Part shown: piece after piece, positions 14,723-22,916 of the stretch
Layout: the number at the start of each line of letters is the position of its first letter
Position numbering within the stretch: the first letter of the stretch is position 1
Source of the DNA: Acidobacteriota bacterium
Lineage (GTDB): Bacteria; Acidobacteriota; Vicinamibacteria; Vicinamibacterales; JACQTH01
Length of the DNA stretch: 23,232 nucleotides
Reading direction: 5' to 3'
Assembly: GCA_016210935.1 (NCBI GenBank)
Contig: JACQTH010000422.1
Location: forward strand, 1 to 23,232
Made by a program: the position numbers and the translations under genes
The notes under the pieces: generated by a model
Database searches by the model: none
Seen by the model: the letters and a program-made list of their open reading frames with translations, nothing else
What the model was told of the DNA's origin: nothing

Positions 14723-16936
14723 ATGGATAGAGAGCTCCTCCTCGAGATCGGCTGCGAAGAGATTCCGGCGAGCTGGCTGCCGCCGGCGGTGGCGCAGCTC
14801 GCCGACAGACTGGAAAAGCGGCTGGCCGAGCAGCGGTTGGAGATTCCCAGCCCCATCGAGACGTTTGGTACACCTCGGCGTCTGACCGGCCGGATCGCGC
14901 GTCTGGCGGAACGCCAAACCGATCTGGAAGAAGTGCTCATGGGGCCCGCCGTGTCGGCGGCCTTTGGTGCGGACGGGACGCCGACGCAGGCGGCGCTTGG
15001 ATTCGCGCGCAAGCAGGGCGCCGACATCCACGCGCTCGAGCGCGTGGAGACGCCGAAGGGGACGTACCTCGCGTATCGCAGGCATCAGCGAGGCAAAGCG
15101 ACATCGGACGTGCTGCCGGACGCGCTGGCCGGCGTCCTCCGCGACCTGTCGTTCCCGAAGCAGATGCACTGGGATGCCTGGCTCGACGATGGCCGCGGCG
15201 AATTGTTGTTCGGACGCCCAATCCGGTGGCTGCTGTTTTTGTACGGCGGCCGGGTCGTTCCATTCACCATCAAGCGAACGGATCTGGCGCTCTCCGCGCA
15301 GGTGCAGGAGGTCAGAACGGCCGCCGTCACGTACGGCCACCGATTCCTCGCCACGACGGGCCGGTCTGGCCGGGCCATCAAGGTTCGAACGTTCGACGAA
15401 TACCGGGCGAAGCTGGCGGAAAGCTTCGTCCTGCTCGATCGAAACGAGCGGCACGACAAGATTGCGCGTGAGCTCGACGCGCATGCGCGGCGGCTGGGCG
15501 GCCGCGTCGGGACCGGCGGATCGGCGCAGAGCGCGTTGCTCCAGGAAGTGCCGGATCTCGTCGAGTACCCCTCGGTGGTGGCCGGCACATTCGCTCCGGA
15601 ATTCCTCGAGCTGCCGGAGGAAGTGCTGGCGACGACGATGATTCATCATCAGCACTTTTTTCCGGTGTTCAATCCGGAAGGGCGGCTTCTTCCCGCCTTT
15701 CTGGCCGTCACGAACACGCAGCCGGACAATGCGCGCGTCATCGCCCGCAACTGTGAACGTGTCCTGACGGCCCGTTTGCGCGACGCGCGCTTTTTCTGGG
15801 ACGCCGATCGGAAGGTGCCACTCGCGACGCGCGTGCAGCAGCTCGAGACCGTGTTGGTCCACAAGGCGCTCGGCACCTACCGCGCGAAGGCGGAGCGCGT
15901 CGCGGCGCTGGCGCGGTGGATCGCCGCTGAAGCCGTGGGGCGCCCGGAGGCCGCGGACCAGGCGGAAGCAGCCGGCCGGCTGGCGAAAGCCGACCTGACC
16001 ACCGAGATGGTCCGCGAGTTCACCCAGCTTCAGGGCACGATGGGGGGCATCTACGCCCGCGAGGAAGGGCAGAGCGAGGCGGTGTGGCGCGCGATCTATC
16101 ACCACTATCTTCCGGCCGGTGTCGAACAGGATGCGCCGCCCGCCAGGCAGGAGCTCGGTCCGGCCGCGATCGTCTGGGCGGCGGTCGCACTGGCCGATAA
16201 GCTCGACACCGTCTGCGGGCTCTTTGGCGCCGGCGAACGTCCGACGGGCACGCGCGATCCGCTGGGCGTCCGGCGACAGGCCCACGGCATTCTGAAGATT
16301 CTCACCGACCTGCCGGAATTGACGGGCATCGATCGCGCGCTCGCGCTCAATGAATTGATCAATCGCACCGGCGCCGGGCTCGATCCAGATCAACGCCGTG
16401 CGCTCGACCAGTTCCTTCGCGAGAGGCTCAGGTACCTCTTCGAGGTCCGTGGGTACGCCTACGACGAGCTCAACGCCGTGCTCGGGCCCGCCGACGGGCG
16501 CGGTGCGGCGCTGCGGCCGTTCTCCCCCCTGGATATTCGCCGGCGTCTCGAGGCGCTGCGGCAGGTGCGCGGGTCGGCGGATTTCGAGGCGCTCGCCGTA
16601 GCGTTCAAGCGCGTCAAGAACCTCGCAAAGGAATTGAAAGATGGCCCGACGCGCACGCTGGGCCGGCTGACGGAGCCCGCCGAGGTCGCGCTGATCGGGG
16701 AATTCGAAGCGCGCGGGGCCCAAATCCGGCATGCGCTGGCGGCGGGGGATTATGCGCAGGCGTTCCGCGCCGCATCCGGCTTCCGGCCCGCGGTCGATCG
16801 ATTCTTCACCGACGTGTTCGTCATGGTAGATGATGCCGCCCTCAGGACCCAACGGCTGACGCTCGTGTGGCGTCTGCACGAGCTGCTCCTCGAGCTGGCG
16901 GACATTTCAGAAATCGTTCCTCGAACGGAGTCATAA
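14723..16936 (+). CDS. glyS: Glycyl-tRNA synthetase beta subunit
   Basis: This is the tRNA-binding subunit of the alpha2-beta2 GlyRS. At 737 residues it is somewhat longer than the E. coli protein (689). The N-terminus ELLLEIGCEEIPASWLPPA is diagnostic, followed by FGTPRRLTGRIA, EVLMGPAVSAAF, the core segment RPIRWLLFLYGG, VVPFTIK, the TTEMVREFTQLQGTMGGIYA segment near 425-445, and a C-terminal DALR-type anticodon-binding domain (about 635-710). The ATG at 14723 gives the family start; only weak purine sequence (GTGAG) lies upstream, next to a nonamer array. ppdK begins four bases after the stop, so the two are likely cotranscribed. Confidence 0.98.
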   Translation: MDRELLLEIGCEEIPASWLPPAVAQLADRLEKRLAEQRLEIPSPIETFGTPRRLTGRIARLAERQTDLEEVLMGPAVSAAFGADGTPTQAALGFARKQGADIHALERVETPKGTYLAYRRHQRGKATSDVLPDALAGVLRDLSFPKQMHWDAWLDDGRGELLFGRPIRWLLFLYGGRVVPFTIKRTDLALSAQVQEVRTAAVTYGHRFLATTGRSGRAIKVRTFDEYRAKLAESFVLLDRNERHDKIARELDAHARRLGGRVGTGGSAQSALLQEVPDLVEYPSVVAGTFAPEFLELPEEVLATTMIHHQHFFPVFNPEGRLLPAFLAVTNTQPDNARVIARNCERVLTARLRDARFFWDADRKVPLATRVQQLETVLVHKALGTYRAKAERVAALARWIAAEAVGRPEAADQAEAAGRLAKADLTTEMVREFTQLQGTMGGIYAREEGQSEAVWRAIYHHYLPAGVEQDAPPARQELGPAAIVWAAVALADKLDTVCGLFGAGERPTGTRDPLGVRRQAHGILKILTDLPELTGIDRALALNELINRTGAGLDPDQRRALDQFLRERLRYLFEVRGYAYDELNAVLGPADGRGAALRPFSPLDIRRRLEALRQVRGSADFEALAVAFKRVKNLAKELKDGPTRTLGRLTEPAEVALIGEFEARGAQIRHALAAGDYAQAFRAASGFRPAVDRFFTDVFVMVDDAALRTQRLTLVWRLHELLLELADISEIVPRTES

Positions 16937-16940
16937 CTCG

Positions 16941-19775
16941 ATGGCAAGAACCGAAGCGCGACATGCAGTCAGGGGAGGTAAGGTGGGTGGGGCAGGTAGG
17001 GCAGGCGGGGCCGGTAGGGCAGGTGGGGACAGCAAGAAAACGCGCCCGGCCGGTCGGACCAAAGCTGCTGGAAAGCCGCACGTGTATTTCTTCGGCGGCG
17101 GCAAGGCGGATGGAAATCGGCAGATGCGGGATCTGCTGGGGGGCAAAGGCGCCGGTCTTGCGGAGATGACAAACGCGGGGCTGCCTGTCCCGCCGGGCTT
17201 CACCGTCTCGACCGAGGTCTGCAATCTGTATTTCAAGGGCGGCGGCGGCGTGCCCGCGTCCGTCGATCGGGAGATTGCCGCAAACCTCAAGAAGCTCGAG
17301 GCCGCGGCGGGAGCGAAACTCGGATCGGCCGACAATCCGCTTCTGGTGTCGGTCAGGTCGGGCGCGAAGTTCTCCATGCCCGGCATGATGGACACGATCC
17401 TCAATCTCGGCTTGAACGACGAGACCGTCGAGGCCCTCAAGAGCCGCACGTCGAACGGGCGCTTTGGCTACGACAGCTATCGCCGTTTCATCCAGATGTT
17501 CGGGAACGTGGTGCTGGAGATTCCGAAAGACGTCTTCGAGAAGGAGCTCGAAGCGGTCAAGCACGATCGGGGGGCGAAGCTCGATACGGATCTGGATGAA
17601 GCGGCGCTGCGCGACGTGGTGATTCGGTTCAAGCAGGTCGTCGCGCGTGAGGCGAAGCGCGAGTTCCCCCAGGATCCCCTGGAGCAGCTCAAGATGGCCC
17701 GTGACGCGGTGTTCCGCTCGTGGCAGAACCCGCGCGCCCGCGAGTACCGCCGCATCTACGACATTCCCGATTCGATCGGCACAGCGGTCAACATTCAGAC
17801 GATGGTATTCGGCAATACAGGGGAGCGGTCGGCCACCGGTGTCGGCTTCACGCGCAATCCTGCCACCGGCGCACGCGAGTTCTACGGCGAGTTTCTCATC
17901 AACGCGCAGGGCGAGGACGTCGTGGCCGGCATCAGAACGCCGCAGCCGATCGCGGATCTCGAACGCGCCATGCCGCAGGCATACCGCCAGCTTCGCGAGA
18001 TCACGACGCGGCTCGAACGGCACTACAAGGACGTGCAGGACTTCGAGTTCACGATTCAGGACGAGCGGCTCTTCATGTTGCAGACGCGCAGCGGAAAGCG
18101 CACCGGCTACGCCGCCGTCGTGATCGCCACCGACATGGTCGACGAAAAGCTGGTGACGCCGAAAGAGGCGGTCCTGCTCGTCCCCCCCGATGGGCTGGAG
18201 CAGCTGCTCGCGCCCGGGTTCGATCCGAAGGCCTGGAATGACGTTCCGCTCGCGGCCAAGGGGCTTCCGGCCTCGCCAGGCGCGGCGTGCGGCCAGGTCG
18301 TCTTCACCGCCGACGCGGCCGTCGAATGGGTGAATCAGGGGAAGAAGGTCATCCTCGTCCGGAAGGAGACCGTCCCCGACGACATTCACGGCATGTTCGT
18401 GTCGCAAGGGATTCTGACGGCCACGGGCGGCATGACGTCACACGCCGCCGTCGTCGGCCGCCAGATGGGCAAGCCTGCCGTCGTCGGGACCGGCGCGTTG
18501 CGGGTTCACGAGGATCAGAAGGTGTTCACCGTAGAGGGGAGGACCGTTCGTGAGGGGGACTTCGTGTCCTTCGATGGCCTCACCGGGGAAGTGAAGATTG
18601 CGCAGGTCGCCTCGAAGCCGAGCGAGATCCTGCAGGTCATCTCCGGCGAACTGAAGACCGCGGAATCGGATATCTTCCGGCGTTATACCCGCCTGCTCGA
18701 ATGGGCCGATCGGTATCGCCGCCTTGGAATCCGCGCGAACGCGGACCTGCCCGATCAGGCGCAGATCGCGAACGCCTTTGGCGCGAGGGGCATCGGGTTG
18801 TGCCGGACCGAGCACATGTTCTTTGCGGGCGATCGGATCGAGATCGTGCGGCAGATGATCCTCGCCGACACCCAAGCCGATCGCCGTCGCGCGCTCGACC
18901 AGCTGCTGCCGCTCCAGCGCGGTGATTTCTACGGCGTCTTCAAGGAGATGAAGGGGCAGCCGGTGACGATCCGGTTCATCGATCCGCCGCTGCACGAATT
19001 CCTGCCGAAGCGCGAGGAGCTGATGGTCGAGATCGCCCGTATGGAAGCCTCCGGTGGCGCAGCTGGTCTGGAAGAAAAACGGCGCCTGCTGCACCGGGTC
19101 GAGCAGCTTCACGAGTTCAACCCGATGCTCGGCCATCGGGGCGTGCGGCTGGGCATCACCTATCCGGAAATCACCGAGATGCAGACGCGCGCCATCATGG
19201 AAGCGGCCTGCCAGCTCGCCAAGGAAGGCGGCAAGGTCGTGCCCGAACTGATGGTGCCGCTGGTCGGCCTCGTGAAGGAGTTCCGCGATCAGAAAGCCAT
19301 CATCGACCGCGTCGCCCGCGAGGTGATGACCCAGGAGGGCGTGGAGGTCGAGTACCTCGTGGGAACCATGATCGAGGTGCCGCGCGGCTGTGTGCGCGCC
19401 GACGAGATCGCCGCCGAGGCGGAGTTCTTCTCGTTTGGCACCAACGACCTGACGCAGCTGACGTTCGGCTTCTCGCGCGATGACATCGGCAAGTTCCTGA
19501 AGGCCTATCAGGACAAGAAGATTCTCGACACGGACCCGTTTGTGTCCATCGACGTCAGCGGCGTCGGCGATCTCGTGCGGATGGGCGTCGAGCGCGGGCG
19601 CGCCGTTCGGAAAAACCTGAAACTCGGCATCTGCGGCGAGCACGCCGGCGACCCGGCGTCCGTGCACTTCTGTCACAGCGTCGGCCTCGATTACGTCAGC
19701 GCGTCGCCCTTCCGCGTGCCTGTCGCCAGGCTCGCCGCGGCGCAGGCGGCGCTGGCGGTCCGAGTGGGGGATTGA
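16941..19775 (+). CDS. ppdK: Pyruvate, phosphate dikinase with a repeat-encoded N-terminal extension
   Basis: PPDK interconverts pyruvate + ATP + phosphate with PEP + AMP + pyrophosphate. The ATP-grasp N-terminal domain starts at VYFFGGGKADGN (about residue 48) and includes LLGGKGAGLAEMTNAGLPVP. The swivel domain contains GGMTSHAAVVGRQMGKPAVV with phosphorylated H501. The C-terminal PEP/pyruvate barrel contains TIRFIDPPLHEFLP, GHRGVRLGITYPEI and LGICGEHAGD with catalytic C898. At 944 residues it is about 70 longer than the Clostridium symbiosum enzyme, whose phospho-His is H455, so about 46 extra residues lie before the core. This extension is Gly/Ala/Arg-rich and encoded by a nonamer array. 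CGGAG lies 10 bases before ATG 16941; GTG at 17081, preceded by GGAAAG, would give a protein without the extension. The end overlaps corA by four bases. Confidence 0.96.
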   Translation: MARTEARHAVRGGKVGGAGRAGGAGRAGGDSKKTRPAGRTKAAGKPHVYFFGGGKADGNRQMRDLLGGKGAGLAEMTNAGLPVPPGFTVSTEVCNLYFKGGGGVPASVDREIAANLKKLEAAAGAKLGSADNPLLVSVRSGAKFSMPGMMDTILNLGLNDETVEALKSRTSNGRFGYDSYRRFIQMFGNVVLEIPKDVFEKELEAVKHDRGAKLDTDLDEAALRDVVIRFKQVVAREAKREFPQDPLEQLKMARDAVFRSWQNPRAREYRRIYDIPDSIGTAVNIQTMVFGNTGERSATGVGFTRNPATGAREFYGEFLINAQGEDVVAGIRTPQPIADLERAMPQAYRQLREITTRLERHYKDVQDFEFTIQDERLFMLQTRSGKRTGYAAVVIATDMVDEKLVTPKEAVLLVPPDGLEQLLAPGFDPKAWNDVPLAAKGLPASPGAACGQVVFTADAAVEWVNQGKKVILVRKETVPDDIHGMFVSQGILTATGGMTSHAAVVGRQMGKPAVVGTGALRVHEDQKVFTVEGRTVREGDFVSFDGLTGEVKIAQVASKPSEILQVISGELKTAESDIFRRYTRLLEWADRYRRLGIRANADLPDQAQIANAFGARGIGLCRTEHMFFAGDRIEIVRQMILADTQADRRRALDQLLPLQRGDFYGVFKEMKGQPVTIRFIDPPLHEFLPKREELMVEIARMEASGGAAGLEEKRRLLHRVEQLHEFNPMLGHRGVRLGITYPEITEMQTRAIMEAACQLAKEGGKVVPELMVPLVGLVKEFRDQKAIIDRVAREVMTQEGVEVEYLVGTMIEVPRGCVRADEIAAEAEFFSFGTNDLTQLTFGFSRDDIGKFLKAYQDKKILDTDPFVSIDVSGVGDLVRMGVERGRAVRKNLKLGICGEHAGDPASVHFCHSVGLDYVSASPFRVPVARLAAAQAALAVRVGD
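16978..17031 (+). repeat. Tandem nonamer array (GTRGGGCAG type) inside the 5' end of ppdK
   Basis: Six 9-base units: GTAAGGTGG, GTGGGGCAG, GTAGGGCAG, GCGGGGCCG, GTAGGGCAG, GTGGGGACA, the first and last being degenerate. Each unit is three codons, so copy-number change keeps the frame. It is translated as alternating GAG and RAG tripeptides (GGAGRAGGAGRAGG) at about residues 14-30. Its unit differs from the nonamers before glyS. Confidence 0.9.
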
Positions 19776-20737
19776 TTACCGTCTTCGTCCATCAGGCCGG
19801 GTCGACCCGTCCAGCCGATCGCGTCGACCCCGCCTGGCTCACCTCTGGCAGCGGGGTCATCGTCTGGGTGGATCTCGCCAGGCCCGACGCCGAAGATGCC
19901 CGCCTTCTCTCCGAGGTGTTTCACTTCCACGAGCTGTCGATTCAGGACGCGCTCAGCGCCGTTCATCACCCGAAGGTGGAGGCGTATGACGGGTACCTCT
20001 ATCTGATCCTGCACGGCATCGACTTTCAGGCGTCCAAGCGGCAATTCGCGACACACGATACCGACTTCTTCCTCGGCTCCAATTACCTGGTGACCGTTCA
20101 CGATGGGACGACCCGAACCATCGGCGAAATCCGATCGCTCTGCAGCCGGAACCCGCGCGTGATGGCCGAGGGCGCCACCGCGCTGCTGCACCGCATCGTG
20201 GATACCATGGTGGCGCACTATCAGCCTGAAGTAGACAAGCTGGCCGATCGCATCGACACGCTCGAGAATCGTGTCATCTCGGCACGCGACGAGACGTTCA
20301 TGAAGCAAATCCTGCGGCTGAAGCGGGACGTCGCTTCCCTGAGGCGGATCACTTTGCCCGAGCGTGACGCCGTCGGCCGTCTCGCGCGCCGGGAGTTCCA
20401 GCTGATTAGCGGCGAGATGTCCTATCGGTTCCGCGACGTGTACGACCAGCTCGTCCGGCTCGTGGACGATGCGCTGATCTTCCAGGATCGGATCACGGCG
20501 ATCCTCGAGGCGCATCTGACGACGGTCTCGAACCGGCTGAATCAGATCATGAAGGTCCTGACCGTCATCGCCACGTTGTTCATGCCGATGACCGTTATCA
20601 CGGGTCTCTACGGAATGAACCTGGTGCTGCCGCACTTGCCCGGCGGCGACGCGACTCAGTTCTGGTGGGTCCTGGGACTGATGGTGGTGATGGCGGTGGT
20701 GATGGTGGCGTGGTTTGTCAAGCGGAAGTGGCTGTAG
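19772..20737 (+). CDS. corA: CorA-family magnesium transporter
   Basis: CorA is a pentameric inner-membrane divalent-cation channel (Mg2+, Co2+). The 321 residues comprise a cytosolic alpha/beta domain (about 1-160, with VFHFHELSIQDALSAVHHPKV and YLYLILHGIDF), a long helix, and two C-terminal membrane helices. The signature GMN is at 281-283 in ITGLYGMNLVLP, with TM1 about 262-281 and TM2 about 296-316, ending in the basic KRKWL tail. The start is TTG, overlapping the ppdK stop by four bases; the next residues (ITVFVHQAG) fit the family, and no ATG or GTG nearby does better. mutL starts two bases after its stop. The TM2 codons are a GTG/ATG-rich near-repeat, explained by Val/Met composition. 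Confidence 0.95.
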   Translation: MITVFVHQAGSTRPADRVDPAWLTSGSGVIVWVDLARPDAEDARLLSEVFHFHELSIQDALSAVHHPKVEAYDGYLYLILHGIDFQASKRQFATHDTDFFLGSNYLVTVHDGTTRTIGEIRSLCSRNPRVMAEGATALLHRIVDTMVAHYQPEVDKLADRIDTLENRVISARDETFMKQILRLKRDVASLRRITLPERDAVGRLARREFQLISGEMSYRFRDVYDQLVRLVDDALIFQDRITAILEAHLTTVSNRLNQIMKVLTVIATLFMPMTVITGLYGMNLVLPHLPGGDATQFWWVLGLMVVMAVVMVAWFVKRKWL

Positions 20738-20739
20738 GC

Positions 20740-22497
20740 ATGGCCCGAATCCATCGACTTTCCCCGGACCTCGCGACCCAGATCGCCGCCGGCGAGGTGG
20801 TGGAACGGCCCGCTTCTGTCGTCAAAGAGTTGATCGAAAACGCGCTGGACGCCGGCGCACGTCGGATCGCGGTCACGATCGATCTCGGCGGGAAACGGCT
20901 CGTTCGAGTCGAGGACGATGGGGACGGGATGGAGCCGGACGACGCACGGCTCGCGATCGAGCGTCACGCGACCAGCAAGATCGCGCGCGCGGAGGACCTG
21001 GCGGCGATCCGGACGCTGGGGTTCCGTGGCGAGGCACTTCCGAGCATCGCGTCCGTTTCACATTTCGTGCTGCGGACGCGGCCCGCGGGCCGTGACTCGG
21101 GGACCGAGGTCAAAGTCAACGCAGGAACCGTCGCGTCGATGTCGGAAGTCGGCATGCCGAAGGGAACGCTCGTCGAGGTCGGCGACGTGTTCTACAATCT
21201 TCCCGCCCGGCGAAAATTCCTGAAGTCTGATGCCGCCGAGTCGACGCAGGTGTCGCGAGTGGTCACGCAATTGGCACTGGCGTATCCGCTCGTGGGGTTC
21301 AGCCTGACGAGCGGCGGCCGCGAGCTGTTCGCGTTCCCGCCCGCCCGATCCGGCGAGGAGCGGTTCTACCAGGTGTTTGGCGATCGACCTGATCTCGTGC
21401 CCATTCACCGCCGGTCCGGCGGCATCACGATCACCGGATTCATCGCCGCGCTCGCGGAGCAGGGGCCGACCCGTGGCCCTCAACACCTCTTCGTGAATCG
21501 CCGTATTGTCAAGGATCGCACGATCGCGCATGCCATCATCGACGCGTACAGCACGGCGTCGATCAAAGAGCGGAGCCCCGAGGTCCATCTGTTTCTGGAA
21601 ATGAGCCCGGATGCCGTGGATGTGAACGTGCATCCGACCAAGGCCGAAGTCAGATTCCGCGAGCAGTCCCTGGTGCACGAAGTCGTGCGCCGCGCCATCA
21701 TGGGCGCGCTCGGACAGGGACCAGCACCGGAATTGCACCTCACGGCGGTCGCTCCACCGATCGCCGTCGATGTGCCGCGCCCGGCTTCCATCCCAGGCAT
21801 TCTCGAGGCAATGGGGGGCGCGCGCACTGCTGCGACCATCGGTTCGCCACCGCCACGACCAGGCACGACCGTCCAATCTGCCGCGGAGCCGGTGGCGGTC
21901 GATATCACCGCGACCCTCGGCAAGCCGCTGGTTCCGCTCGGCCAGTTCCGGGACACGTTCATCATCGCCGTCGACGATGACGGCGTGGCGATCATCGATC
22001 AACACGTCGCGCACGAGCGCGTGCTGTTCGAGCGCGTGATGCAGCGCCTGACCGATGGCCGGCTGGAAAGTCAACGGTTGCTCGATCCGCTGCTGATCGA
22101 ACTGGCGCCGGCGGGCCGGCAGGCGCTTGTGTTCCATCGCGCGGATCTCGAGCGCCTGGGATTCGAGCTGGAGGAATTCGGCGGAGCGAGTCTCCGTGTC
22201 TCGGCGGTGCCGGCGCTGCTGGGCGTCGGCGATGCGGCCGCGGCCGTTCGGGCGCTGGCCGACGACCTCGAAGGTCTGGATCGAGGCCGGCAGGTCCAGG
22301 AAGGGCTTCGGCGGATCGCGGCCACCACCGCGTGCCACGCGGCCGTGAAAGCCAACTTCCGCCTGACGACCGAAAAGATGGTCCACATTCTCGAAGAGCT
22401 GCGGCAGACCGCGTACTCAACCGTGTGCCCGCATGGCCGACCGGTGATGCTGCGGCTGACGAGACGCGAGCTCGAGCGAAATTTTCAACGCATCTAG
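20740..22497 (+). CDS. mutL: DNA mismatch repair protein MutL (endonuclease type)
   Basis: MutL links mismatch recognition by MutS to strand removal. The 585 residues have an N-terminal GHKL ATPase (IAAGEVVERPASVVKELIEN with E30 and N34, EDDGDGM, GFRGEALPSIASV), the transducer domain with HLFVNRRIVKD and VDVNVHPTKAEVRF, a Pro/Ala-rich linker (about 330-390), and a C-terminal dimerisation domain. The latter carries nuclease motifs: DQHVAHERVLFE (420-431), ACH (531-533) and CPHGRP (563-568). This is the MutL type of organisms lacking MutH, which nicks DNA itself. The usual Ala after DQH is Val here. The ATG at 20740 is preferred to upstream frame codons because it gives MARIHRLSPDLATQIAAGE and starts two bases after corA. 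Confidence 0.97.
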   Translation: MARIHRLSPDLATQIAAGEVVERPASVVKELIENALDAGARRIAVTIDLGGKRLVRVEDDGDGMEPDDARLAIERHATSKIARAEDLAAIRTLGFRGEALPSIASVSHFVLRTRPAGRDSGTEVKVNAGTVASMSEVGMPKGTLVEVGDVFYNLPARRKFLKSDAAESTQVSRVVTQLALAYPLVGFSLTSGGRELFAFPPARSGEERFYQVFGDRPDLVPIHRRSGGITITGFIAALAEQGPTRGPQHLFVNRRIVKDRTIAHAIIDAYSTASIKERSPEVHLFLEMSPDAVDVNVHPTKAEVRFREQSLVHEVVRRAIMGALGQGPAPELHLTAVAPPIAVDVPRPASIPGILEAMGGARTAATIGSPPPRPGTTVQSAAEPVAVDITATLGKPLVPLGQFRDTFIIAVDDDGVAIIDQHVAHERVLFERVMQRLTDGRLESQRLLDPLLIELAPAGRQALVFHRADLERLGFELEEFGGASLRVSAVPALLGVGDAAAAVRALADDLEGLDRGRQVQEGLRRIAATTACHAAVKANFRLTTEKMVHILEELRQTAYSTVCPHGRPVMLRLTRRELERNFQRI

Positions 22498-22504
22498 CAA
22501 AAGT

Positions 22505-22747
22505 GTGAAGCACCTGCCCTCATCGGCCGACAAGATCAAGGAACGTGATTGGCGACCGACATCGCTTCTCCGCTGGACGGGTTACGGCCTCGGGCGGCTC
22601 CTGCAGTTGCTGGCCATGTGGCTGCTGCTCGTGGCGCTCTTCACAGCCGGACCGTACGGCCCGAGCCCGCGCCTGTTCGGTGCAGGCATCGCGATGTTCG
22701 TCGCTGGCTGGGGACTGGTGAAGCTCGTGGTGCGCCGTCGCGCTTGA
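22505..22747 (+). CDS. Small two-helix membrane protein, unknown function
   Basis: An 80-residue frame starting at GTG, 7 bases after mutL. I do not recognise the family. The N-terminal 25 residues are polar and charged (SSADKIKERDWRPTS), followed by a hydrophobic helix (about 30-49, GRLLQLLAMWLLLVALFTAG), a Pro/Gly turn (PYGPSPR), a second helix (about 57-75, FGAGIAMFVAGWGLVKLVV) and a basic tail RRRA. This is a plausible two-pass inner-membrane protein. The spacing suggests it is read with mutL, although no Shine-Dalgarno sequence is seen. A good promoter overlaps its stop codon. Confidence 0.65.
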   Translation: MKHLPSSADKIKERDWRPTSLLRWTGYGLGRLLQLLAMWLLLVALFTAGPYGPSPRLFGAGIAMFVAGWGLVKLVVRRRA

Positions 22748-22772
22748 CTTGCTGGGGTGGCGCGGCTACATT
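22744..22772 (+). promoter_or_regulatory. Sigma70-like promoter for the 3'-terminal gene
   Basis: TTGACT (22744-22749, five of six) is separated by exactly 17 bases from TACATT (22767-22772, four of six). This is the best hexamer pair in the window. Transcription would start near 22779, giving a leader of about 138 bases before the ATG at 22917. The -35 overlaps the TGA of the preceding small gene. Confidence 0.65.
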
Positions 22773-22785
22773 CAAAGCCTCCACT

Positions 22786-22803
22786 AGCCGTGCTTGCACG
22801 GCT
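22786..22803 (+). other. Leader hairpin near the predicted transcript start
   Basis: AGCCGTGC (22786-22793) and GCACGGCT (22796-22803) pair perfectly over 8 bases around TT; in RNA the inner pair would open to make a usable loop. It starts about 7 bases after the predicted transcription start. An AGCTTTTA follows 8 bases later, so it might attenuate or terminate, but the T run is short and displaced. ACTAG occurs on both sides (22783-22787 and 22808-22812). Confidence 0.55.
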
Positions 22804-22906
22804 TACGACTAGCTTTTACACAACCTGACGTTCGTAGCTCTGCCGTGGTTGCAGGCCGTGACCGGATGAGTTTTCTGCGTCCTGACGGCCGGCTCAGCGG
22901 CAGCCG

Positions 22907-22911
22907 AAAGG
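22907..22911 (+). promoter_or_regulatory. Ribosome-binding site of the 3'-terminal gene
   Basis: AAAGG lies 5 bases before the ATG at 22917 and 8 bases before the tandem ATG at 22920; the second spacing is closer to optimal. Confidence 0.5.
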
Positions 22912-22916
22912 TTCTG

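Noticed and set aside
20675..20712. GTG/ATG-rich tandem repeat at the end of corA
   Set aside because: Explained by a Val/Met-rich transmembrane helix; the period is not regular beyond codon level.
20665..20739. Upstream start for mutL giving 25 extra residues
   Set aside because: The extra residues overlap the coding end of corA and do not resemble MutL; ATG 20740 gives the canonical N-terminus.
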